Source: JACDET01 sp038253825 (GTDB taxonomy: Bacteria > Patescibacteriota > Microgenomatia > Levybacterales > UBA12049). Taken from it: DNA of 39,088 nt. The stretch is taken from assembly GCA_038253825.1 (NCBI GenBank), contig JBBSGT010000012.1, positions 1 to 39,088 on the forward strand, given 5' to 3'. The translations under genes and the position numbers were made by a program. The stretch's first letter is position 1. Each line of letters begins with the position of its first letter. Positions 5,411 through 11,868 of the stretch are shown piece by piece. A model generated the notes under the pieces. That model ran no database searches and was not told the DNA's origin. It worked only from the letters and a program-made list of their open reading frames with translations.

Positions 5411-8160
5411 ATCTGCTTATATGCGTCGAGAATACATAAATTGGTGACAAGTGTCAGGCCATAATCTTCGGCGAAATCATCTGCCTCTCTACTTTGGATA
5501 CCTTCAGCAAGCCAAACTGTATTGATGCCGCCGCGCTCTACCACTTCTGCCATATGCGACATAACTTCTTCTTTTTTGCGGAAGATATCCACGATATCAA
5601 TTCGGATATCTTTAGGTACATCTGTGAGGGAAGCATATGATTTTTCACCTAAGACTTCTTTCAGATTTGGATTGATGGGAATGATGCGATAACCTTTTTT
5701 CTGAAATGTCTTGGCAACTCGGTGGCTGTGTCGTTCAGGCTTGTCAGATAACCCGATAAAAGCTATCGTTCGGGCTTGCTTCAAAAGATCGGCATGTTGG
5801 ATATCGGTAATGCCCATTGTCTTTGGTATTTCACCTTTCCATTGCCAATTTTCAATCTCTTTCGGATCACCGCCGTTTGCCACAATGTATGCTTTGTGCG
5901 CTTGTAATGCTTTCGTGTACTTATCAAGCAATGCTTCTTTTTTCTCATCTGTCACAGCCCCTCCTGCTTTTTCAAGCACATCCATTGCGAGATGGTAGCG
6001 ACTTGTTCTATTGCGGACCTGCATATCAAAAGGCGTCGTCGTACCACCCTCTTCAACATATCCATGAACTGAGAAGCGTTGCGGATTTTTAACATGGAAG
6101 AACATTGATTCAACAGTCTCAGGATAGCCATGAAAATTCACAATAACCGGCTTGTCGATTGTAAAGTGACGCTGCGCATCAGGAAGCTGGGGATGATTCA
6201 CGTCGTCACATGAACATTTGGCCTGTAATCGACAGATATTTACAAACCTGATTCGGATATCCGGCGCATCTTTTTTAAGAAGTTCCAATGCGGCCATTGC
6301 TTCCTTCGTAACATAATCTCCAATTCCCACCAAGACAACATGAGGATTCTCATCGCTGGCAAAGTCCCACGTCATTATGCCTGTCTCCAAACTTTCTTTT
6401 GCCTGTTCATACGTCAACCAACGAGGTTCTGGAGTTTTACCGGCTGTGATGATGTTCATTTGATTTTTGGAGGCCATAACTTCTTCCATGACAGCAAGCA
6501 TACTATTGTCATCAACGGGGAAATAGGCTTTGATAAAGTCATTATGCTTCTCAAGCATGCCAGAAACAAAACTCGGATTCTGGTGTGAATATCCATTGTG
6601 TTCTTGTCGCCAGGCTGTTGAGGTCAGTAAGTAATTCATCGATGGGATATCATGTCTCCAGGGCATTCGTCGGGTCCATTTGAGGAATTTCTGATACATA
6701 TGCGCCATACTCGAAAAGATCTGCGCAAACGCTTCATAGGTCGTAAAGACAGCATGTCGACCGGTCAGGACATATCCTTGCGCCAAACCATGCATGTTGT
6801 GCTCAGAAAGCATTTCCATCACGCGACCATCGCGGGTGATATCTTTGTCGCTTTTCTCAATCGGCCAAACCCATCCACGTGAGGTTTCCTGAAAAACTTC
6901 ATCGAGACGATTTGAGTAAGTCTCATCAGGAGACATGAGACGGATATTTTGTTGTTTTTTATTTAATTTAAAAACCTGCCGCAAATACGCCCCTGCCATA
7001 CGCATGGCATTGGATTGGATTTCACCGGGTGTCTCTGTGTGCTTTTCCAAGTCTTTGGTTTTTGGTAGAACTAACGGTTGATAAGGTTTGCCAAACATTG
7101 TCGGATTATCACCGACGAGCAAACTGTTTTCAGGAATAATCGATTTGATGTCTTCGTCTAGTCCCTTCTTCTCATCAAATAACTCCTCAAACTTATAAGA
7201 CCGCAGCCAATCCTCAAGCGCTGATAATTCTTGGTCATCGTTGCGCACACCCGGCATGACCACTTGGTGAGCCAGAATTGTCCCTTCAACTGCTTGTCCT
7301 CGCATTTCTTTGATGGTCGTCCATCCTTTTAGCGTCTTCATGATGATCATGGGGAAACGTGGTGTAAATTTCTCGCCACCTCTGGCTCTTTTTTGGATAT
7401 CTGCAATTTTTTGATAGCACGTTTCCATGGTTTCGTACATTTCTTTGTAAAGCTCATCACCAGTACCAGAAACAATAACCGGTTCATAACCATACCCGCT
7501 GAACAAGTCTGTCAATTCTTCATCACTCATACGAGCAAATACTGTCGGCCCAGAAATCTTGTAGCCATTTACGTGCAAAATAGGAAGTACTGCTCCACTA
7601 GTCGCAGGATCCACCAATTTATTGATATGCCAACCGGTAGCGATGGCCCCAGTCTCAGCTTCACCGTCACCAACGAGACAGACTGCGAGCAAGTCAGGAT
7701 TATCTAAAATTGCGCCGTATGCACTCGAAAGTGAATAACCAAGTTCTCCCCCTTCCAAGATCAAACCAGGTGTCTCGGGACTGCAGTGACTTGAAAAGCC
7801 ATATGGCCACGCAAACATTTTGGAGACATAACCAATGCCTTCTGCATCCATAGTCGCCTGCGGATAATACTTTTTGAGGGTTCCTTCAAGGAATAAATTA
7901 GCTTGGAGTCCCGGCATCCCATGCCCGGGACCCAAAACAAATATACTTGACTGTTTATGCTTTTTGACTAAGTGATTGAGGTTCGCATAAACAAAATTGA
8001 TCCCAGGACATGTCCCCCAGTGACCAAAAAGTTTGGGTTTGATATCTTCTGGCTTGAGGGGACGTTTGAGGAGATAATTGTCCTGAAGATAGATTTGTGT
8101 GACCGTGAGATAATTTGCTGCTCTCACGTATTTTTTGATCGATTCGATTTCGTGATCCAT
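5407..8160 (-). CDS. xfp: Phosphoketolase (Xfp) with a fused C-terminal CoA-binding domain
   Basis: Thiamine-diphosphate enzyme splitting xylulose 5-phosphate (and perhaps fructose 6-phosphate) into acetyl phosphate and an aldose phosphate. From the start at 8160 (MDHEIES) it has 917 residues. The upstream in-frame ATG at 8187 lies within the promoter and is rejected. Family motifs include RAANYL, GHWGTCPGINF, GPGHGMPG, SSHCSPETPG, the ThDP motif GDGEAETGA, and GHNGYSHQ written here as EHNGYSHQ. The Xfp part ends near residue 780 (IENWQW), where normal phosphoketolases stop. Residues about 784-917 then form a complete CoA_binding_2/YccU-like Rossmann domain (ARTIAFIGLSDKPERHSHRV, IIPINPN, VWLAEGIQ, VTNLCI). 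The fusion suggests that CoA or an acyl-CoA is handled or sensed by the enzyme. Confidence 0.93.
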   Translation of the reverse strand: MDHEIESIKKYVRAANYLTVTQIYLQDNYLLKRPLKPEDIKPKLFGHWGTCPGINFVYANLNHLVKKHKQSSIFVLGPGHGMPGLQANLFLEGTLKKYYPQATMDAEGIGYVSKMFAWPYGFSSHCSPETPGLILEGGELGYSLSSAYGAILDNPDLLAVCLVGDGEAETGAIATGWHINKLVDPATSGAVLPILHVNGYKISGPTVFARMSDEELTDLFSGYGYEPVIVSGTGDELYKEMYETMETCYQKIADIQKRARGGEKFTPRFPMIIMKTLKGWTTIKEMRGQAVEGTILAHQVVMPGVRNDDQELSALEDWLRSYKFEELFDEKKGLDEDIKSIIPENSLLVGDNPTMFGKPYQPLVLPKTKDLEKHTETPGEIQSNAMRMAGAYLRQVFKLNKKQQNIRLMSPDETYSNRLDEVFQETSRGWVWPIEKSDKDITRDGRVMEMLSEHNMHGLAQGYVLTGRHAVFTTYEAFAQIFSSMAHMYQKFLKWTRRMPWRHDIPSMNYLLTSTAWRQEHNGYSHQNPSFVSGMLEKHNDFIKAYFPVDDNSMLAVMEEVMASKNQMNIITAGKTPEPRWLTYEQAKESLETGIMTWDFASDENPHVVLVGIGDYVTKEAMAALELLKKDAPDIRIRFVNICRLQAKCSCDDVNHPQLPDAQRHFTIDKPVIVNFHGYPETVESMFFHVKNPQRFSVHGYVEEGGTTTPFDMQVRNRTSRYHLAMDVLEKAGGAVTDEKKEALLDKYTKALQAHKAYIVANGGDPKEIENWQWKGEIPKTMGITDIQHADLLKQARTIAFIGLSDKPERHSHRVAKTFQKKGYRIIPINPNLKEVLGEKSYASLTDVPKDIRIDIVDIFRKKEEVMSHMAEVVERGGINTVWLAEGIQSREADDFAEDYGLTLVTNLCILDAYKQI

Positions 8161-8172
8161 TACAATACAAGC

Positions 8173-8201
8173 ATTATATAGCTTCATGCAGATCGGGTCA
8201 A
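8173..8201 (-). promoter_or_regulatory. xfp promoter
   Basis: Minus-strand -35 TTGACC (8196-8201), a 17-bp spacer and a perfect -10 TATAAT (8173-8178), 12 bases before the ATG at 8160. The upstream ATG at 8187 falls inside the spacer, so the transcript should not contain it. Confidence 0.75.
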
Positions 8202-8255
8202 TAAGCTACAAAAATGAGTGTATTTTGAACATTTGCAAATTGCAATAATTACTTT

Positions 8256-8716
8256 ATGAATATACAGATCCGAAAAGGAGAGGATACAGATCTAAAGGCT
8301 ATTGAAGAATTAAATCAAGTAGCCAGCGATGAAGATTTACTTAAATATAGTAAACAGAAGAAAAACCTATTTTCTCTAGAAGAATATTTTAATAATGGAG
8401 GATATTTTTGGGTTGCTGAAGCTACAATTGATCAAAGGATTGTGGGTATGATTGGAATAAAAAAGTTAATGAACTACAAGCTAAACTAAAAGCTCTAGGA
8501 GTACATTCTAACTTTAGAGGTAAAGGTATTGGGAAGTTATTGGTGAAGACGTTAGAAGTTTATTGCAGAAAAAATAACTATAAAGAAATAATTCTTGGTG
8601 TCAATAAAAAAGCACTTGCAGCACATGATCTCTACACATCTTTAGGATATATTATGTATGCTGAAAAGGAGATCAATTCATTAGTGATTGCACTATATTT
8701 TAAGAAGGCATTGTAA
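8256..8716 (+). pseudogene. GNAT acetyltransferase with a -1 frameshift at A-AAA-AAG
   Basis: Two overlapping frames together make one 153-residue GNAT N-acetyltransferase. The first part (8256-8465) carries the N-terminal strands and GMIGIKK. The second (from 8465 in the -1 frame to TAA 8714-8716) carries the acetyl-CoA loop motif NFRGKGIGKLL and the final helix-strand pair (AAHDLYTSLGYIMY). The junction is A AAA AAG (8459-8465), in the correct phase for -1 ribosomal slippage like dnaX, but it is also a run of six A where one lost A would give the same result. Without the shift, the first frame ends at 8489 after 77 residues. Substrate unknown. Confidence 0.75.
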
Positions 8717-8718
8717 AA

Positions 8719-8754
8719 CTAGCTAATAGAGATGATTTTGTAGACTATTTTTCG
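8719..8754 (-). repeat. Relic of a greA 3' end (direct repeat of 10411-10446)
   Basis: Plus positions 8719-8753 match 10411-10445, the last codons and stop of greA, at 30 of 35 bases, without gaps; all five differences are transitions. In minus-strand translation the relic reads KIVYKIISIS then TAG, against KMVYKIVSIN then TAA in GreA, in the same frame and with the stop at the same place. No further convincing GreA sequence precedes it; the toxin gene starts 11 bases away. The pair brackets the toxin-antitoxin, membrane and small-protein genes like the ends of an insertion at the 3' end of greA. Confidence 0.7.
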
Positions 8755-8764
8755 GATAAGATTC

Positions 8765-9121
8765 CTATTCAGCAGCACCCAACGGGGTGTATTTTCCATA
8801 TAATGACTTTTCTGAACTTCTACTTAACAATGCATTGAGTTTTCTGTCCAACTGATCTGGGGTTAAGTTTTGCGTTACTCCGATAACACCGGTTTCAGAG
8901 CTTTGTTGTACCAGCTTTTTGAAATCATCAATGTTATAGGTAATAATTATTCGTTTTTCCCGACGAGCTACATCATATACTTCTTTATCAGTAATTCCTC
9001 CTTTATTAAAATCATGACTTATATGCTTAATGTTGTAACGGCTGTTTATTCGTTTCAGGGATTGTCTTTTATAGAGTCCTTCATCCAAAAGAAGTTTATG
9101 TTTATAGAATTTGGGAGGCAT
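8765..9121 (-). CDS. DUF5615 PIN-like toxin (VapC45/Mut7-C type)
   Basis: A 118-residue protein matching the DUF5615 PIN-like group, predicted RNases of type II toxin-antitoxin modules. The acidic residues expected at the active site are visible: LLDEGL (Asp13, Glu14), an Asp in the TDKEVYD segment, and IITYNIDDF (Asp65, Asp66), the usual iiT.D.DF signature. It overlaps the end of the antitoxin gene by 20 bases, antitoxin first, the normal order for this family. The target RNA is unknown. The C-terminal tail ends right at the greA relic. Confidence 0.85.
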   Translation of the reverse strand: MPPKFYKHKLLLDEGLYKRQSLKRINSRYNIKHISHDFNKGGITDKEVYDVARREKRIIITYNIDDFKKLVQQSSETGVIGVTQNLTPDQLDRKLNALLSRSSEKSLYGKYTPLGAAE

Positions 9122-9320
9122 TTTTATTTAACAACTCTGCTGCTTCATCTACCGTACCGGCAATTGTTTCTTGGCTAACTTGAGGATATTCTTCATGTAT
9201 TGCTTCAACAGTAAATCCGCTCTTTAGTAAAAAGAGTATTTGGTCAACAGGTATGCGTGTTCCTGTAATAACTGGCTTCCCACCTAAGATATTCGGGTGC
9301 GTTGTAATATAACGTTTCAT
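9102..9320 (-). CDS. DUF433 antitoxin (VapB45-like)
   Basis: A 72-residue DUF433 protein: ITTHPNILGGKPVITGTRIP (residues 4-23) is the family hallmark, followed by a winged-helix-like region (VDQILFLLKSGFTVEAIHEEYPQVSQETI) and a C-terminal helix that should wrap the toxin. I place the start at 9320 rather than an in-frame ATG 57 bases further up. The promoter -10 TATAAT ends seven bases before this ATG, and the family begins exactly here. It overlaps the DUF5615 toxin gene, so the two are co-translated. Autoregulation by the complex is usual for the type. Confidence 0.88.
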   Translation of the reverse strand: MKRYITTHPNILGGKPVITGTRIPVDQILFLLKSGFTVEAIHEEYPQVSQETIAGTVDEAAELLNKNASQIL

Positions 9321-9326
9321 GTTTAC

Positions 9327-9355
9327 ATTATAAAACTTCAAGGTGATTGGGTCAA
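9327..9355 (-). promoter_or_regulatory. Toxin-antitoxin operon promoter (leaderless)
   Basis: Minus-strand -35 TTGACC (9350-9355), a 17-bp spacer and -10 TATAAT (9327-9332), then six bases to the ATG at 9320. Its -35/-10 pair is identical in sequence and spacing to the xfp promoter. Confidence 0.75.
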
Positions 9356-9373
9356 TAATTGAAGATGAAAAAC

Positions 9374-9967
9374 TCAATGATTTTTTTTATCGCTTTTTCT
9401 ATTTCTCTTGTTATAGAGGAGTATAGGCAACGCGGCAAGAGTGTTCGTAATAAAAATGTAAGCTGGAAAGACCAGCTCGGTATAGCTATTGCTATTGCGA
9501 GCCAACAAAGACGCTGTCGCAGCAGCCATGCCACCAACTACGTAGAAAACCCAGGTATCAGATGTGGGATCACGCCAGATTTTTACTATGGTAGGTAGAA
9601 AAGCTATGAGATCCGTTAATACAAGCAGCGTCAGAGACAACGCAGCGTCCCTTGTCAGCAAGTATGTGGTGAGACTAATGATAAACGCACCGTAGCAAAT
9701 AATATCCAGACGTGCTAATCCTCCCATACCATATTTAATACTTAAAACAAAAAGAACAATCTGCGTTGCGAGCTCGCCAGCAGTCAATAGAAGAACCCCG
9801 CTAGTAAATTCATGGCTTTGGACAATAAGGGTTACGAGCATAAGGAGCAAAAATAAGATTCTCGTACTTCTTGCTGGTCTTGCTCTCCCTTTGATAATAT
9901 CAATTACGTAAGGAATAGTGGCACCGAAGGATAAAATGAAAGAGAGGATACCAAAAAAAGTGTTCAT
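9374..9967 (-). CDS. Small polytopic membrane protein with PQ-loop/SWEET-like duplication
   Basis: A 197-residue, strongly hydrophobic protein with about six or seven membrane helices. Two similar segments occur: IPYVIDIIKGRARPARSTRI (about residues 17-36) and a later one (FLPTIVKIWRDPTSDTWVFY). Each is a Pro-containing helix followed by a short polar loop and a Ser/Thr-Trp or Ser/Thr-Arg entry to the next helix. This recalls the duplicated PQ-loop/SemiSWEET fold of small-solute transporters, but the exact PQ pair is missing, so the assignment is tentative. The ATG at 9967 overlaps the stop of the upstream gene as ATGA, a coupled operon junction; an ATG three codons earlier is possible. The basic C-terminus (KRNRKSDKK) should be cytoplasmic. 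Confidence 0.7.
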   Translation of the reverse strand: MNTFFGILSFILSFGATIPYVIDIIKGRARPARSTRILFLLLMLVTLIVQSHEFTSGVLLLTAGELATQIVLFVLSIKYGMGGLARLDIICYGAFIISLTTYLLTRDAALSLTLLVLTDLIAFLPTIVKIWRDPTSDTWVFYVVGGMAAATASLLARNSNSYTELVFPAYIFITNTLAALPILLYNKRNRKSDKKNH

Positions 9968-10341
9968 GATGCCCATCCTGAAGCCGTAAATGGTGTAACC
10001 CAGATGTAGACTTTCCGTTTACTTTTTTTAAGTATTGCACTGTAGATTTTTTCAGCCATTTTATCAAAATGAGCTTTTGCTTCCACAGCGTTTGCAGGCT
10101 CCCCCGTTCCGTTGTACGGCCAATTATTGCCTGATACCTGCACTTGCACTTCTGTATCGGCACCAGATAGACTTGCAGATCTATCAACTGGTATCACCAT
10201 CACACTAACGCTGTCTGGTTGGACTTCTGATTTCTCAAGCCCATGAATTTCTTTCGCTGCAATATCTCTGGCAAGAAGTGTGAACTCGCTGCTTTCTATA
10301 TTGGTTATGTCTGTGAAATGGAAGATATTTAATTGTGCCAT
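9964..10341 (-). CDS. Hypothetical small protein, possibly tautomerase-like
   Basis: A 125-residue soluble protein. The pattern beta-strand, long helix (LARDIAAKEIHGL), strand (SVSVMVIPVDR), Gly/Ser loop, strand (EVQVQVSG), then a long helix (AEAKAHFDKMAEKIYSAIL) resembles the MIF/tautomerase or CHMI-like fold. There is no N-terminal Pro1 after Met (it begins MAQ), so catalysis of the usual kind is doubtful and the call is weak. The gene ends in TGA overlapping the next ATG, which shows that TGA works as a stop here. A TATAAT (10366-10371) lies 24 bases above the ATG, with an AGGGG site between. It is the first gene of the segment bounded by the two greA 3' ends. Confidence 0.6.
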   Translation of the reverse strand: MAQLNIFHFTDITNIESSEFTLLARDIAAKEIHGLEKSEVQPDSVSVMVIPVDRSASLSGADTEVQVQVSGNNWPYNGTGEPANAVEAKAHFDKMAEKIYSAILKKSKRKVYIWVTPFTASGWAS

Positions 10342-10365
10342 GAATCAAGTGTCCCCTTTTATCTC

Positions 10366-10371
10366 ATTATA
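10366..10371 (-). promoter_or_regulatory. -10 box for the 10341 gene
   Basis: Minus-strand TATAAT with an extended TG-like A/T context, 24 bases before the ATG. This is one of the few genes here with a leader long enough to hold a Shine-Dalgarno-like AAAAGGGG. Confidence 0.5.
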
Positions 10372-10410
10372 TACCATTTTTGCCAGTTTAAAAAAACACT
10401 GATATAGTCC

Positions 10411-10878
10411 TTAGTTAATGGAGACGATTTTGTAGACCATTTTTCCGGCTGGAGCTTCTACTTCTATTTCTGCACCAACGGCTTTCCCCAGGAGTGCTTT
10501 CCCAAGTGGGGATTCGTGAGAAATCTTTTTTTCTGTCGGATCTGCCTCCCATTCACCAACGACGGTAAAAGTCTCTTCACGATCAGAGATTTTAACGATC
10601 ACTTGTGAGCCGAGATCAACAGAGTGGGTTTTGTGATTGCCGTCGGCTATAATTTCAACCTGTCTCAGTAAGCCTTCCAATTCATCTAGACGTCCGTCAA
10701 TGAAAGATAACTCTTCACGAGCTGCGGTGTATTCAGCATTTTCAGAAAGATCTCCCATTTCTCGCGCTGCAGAGAGTCGCTCGACAACTTCTGGTCGACG
10801 TTTGTTTTGCAAGTCACTGCATTCCTTTTTTAGGTCTTCAAATCCTTTTTGTGTAAGATAGATTTTTTTGTTATTCAT
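10411..10878 (-). CDS. greA: Transcription elongation factor GreA
   Basis: Rescues backtracked RNA polymerase by stimulating transcript cleavage through the secondary channel. The 155-residue protein has an N-terminal coiled coil (residues about 10-75) with the conserved tip REMGDLSENAEY, including acidic Asp43 and Glu46, and a C-terminal FKBP-like domain with SPLGKALLGKAVGAEIEV. Length is standard. It has an independent perfect promoter (TTGACA, 17 bp, TATAAT) inside the end of the neighbouring gene, and a leader of about 28 nt without a clear Shine-Dalgarno. A diverged copy of its last 35 bases occurs at 8719, so its 3' end may be an insertion site. Confidence 0.97.
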   Translation of the reverse strand: MNNKKIYLTQKGFEDLKKECSDLQNKRRPEVVERLSAAREMGDLSENAEYTAAREELSFIDGRLDELEGLLRQVEIIADGNHKTHSVDLGSQVIVKISDREETFTVVGEWEADPTEKKISHESPLGKALLGKAVGAEIEVEAPAGKMVYKIVSIN

Positions 10879-10912
10879 GTGTTTGTTGTTCAGTTTGCCT
10901 GAGATCTGAGAA

Positions 10913-10941
10913 ATTATAAATAATATTTACAGCTTTGTCAA
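10913..10941 (-). promoter_or_regulatory. greA promoter, full consensus
   Basis: Minus-strand TTGACA (10936-10941), a 17-bp spacer and TATAAT (10913-10918): both hexamers perfect. It overlaps the stop region of the nucleotidyltransferase gene ending at 10927. Confidence 0.8.
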
Positions 10942-11868
10942 TAAACCTAAATGCTGCATTTTTAGCCTTAACTGCGCAAGTATTTTCGACCTATAATCGT
11001 TTGGGTGAAAGGCTAAAGTAGTATTTGTGATGATTTCTGTAGTTTGCGCGGTTTTCATGTAAGAAATTTGTATGAATCGTGAAGCTTTTTCCAGAAAATC
11101 TAAAAGAAAAATCTTTTTTGCTGAAGCACCTTGAAAGCGTGCTGATCGTTTTTCTTTAAAAACATTGGGGAGAAATTGCTCTATCCAACTGTTTTGGGTC
11201 AAAAAAATCCTGTACATATTTTCCCGTTCGAATATCGGTACAAGTTGAGCAATTTCTCGTGCAGTATAAATATCCTGATTTTCTGTTGAGAACGCCATCG
11301 AGTTTTCATCAACAAGAAAATTTGGGCAAAACATATCTGAAGCATATTTTTGTCTGCGTTTTCTTCGCCTTCCCAAAAGTTGTAATCGTAACAAAACGCT
11401 AAAACGAGTGAAAAAGAGTGTACCTTTTTTGGCGATGATAAATAAATCGATATCATCCTCTTTTTTTGCACTGCCGGCAGCGAGCCCACCGCTAATACCG
11501 ATAAATAAAATTGTCGGAATCTTTGCAAGTTGTGGAATCACTTTCTCCACAAGGGCTCGTTTATTTTCTACTTCTTGAAGGTTATTGATTCTTTCATTAA
11601 TGATATATTCTCTTCCATCAAGACAATAGTAACCGGCTTTATATACAATATCTGAAGACTGGCGCAGGGATGAACTATTGCGTAGAAGATTTTTTAAACC
11701 AACCTCAAATGAATTTTTCGTAATAGGTTTTTTACTAATGAGCAAACGCCAGAGTTCATCTTTGGTTATTGCGAATGAAAAAATATCACTGTAGAGGATG
11801 GTTGTTAGTATCGCCTTTTCAACCGAAGAAAATGTTCTCTTACTGACTTGTCGTTGTTGCACTGGCAT
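10927..11868 (-). CDS. Nucleotidyltransferase-domain protein
   Basis: A 313-residue protein. After a helical, winged-helix-like N-terminal region (residues 12-95), it has a Pol-beta-type nucleotidyltransferase core: ISGGLAAGSAKKEDDIDLFII, where the GS and DxD (DIDLF) motifs bind nucleotide and metal. A very basic patch (GRRRKRRQK) and a hydrophobic helical C-terminus follow. The substrate is unknown; similar stand-alone proteins modify small molecules, tRNA or proteins. Its start overlaps the end of the solute-binding protein gene by 29 bases, so the two are probably one operon. A start further inside is possible because no ribosome-binding site is evident. Confidence 0.75.
   Translation of the reverse strand: MPVQQRQVSKRTFSSVEKAILTTILYSDIFSFAITKDELWRLLISKKPITKNSFEVGLKNLLRNSSSLRQSSDIVYKAGYYCLDGREYIINERINNLQEVENKRALVEKVIPQLAKIPTILFIGISGGLAAGSAKKEDDIDLFIIAKKGTLFFTRFSVLLRLQLLGRRRKRRQKYASDMFCPNFLVDENSMAFSTENQDIYTAREIAQLVPIFERENMYRIFLTQNSWIEQFLPNVFKEKRSARFQGASAKKIFLLDFLEKASRFIQISYMKTAQTTEIITNTTLAFHPNDYRSKILAQLRLKMQHLGLLTKL

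Noticed and set aside
8161..8187. Nine-codon longer start of phosphoketolase
   Set aside because: The ATG lies between the -35 and -10 boxes, upstream of the likely transcript start.
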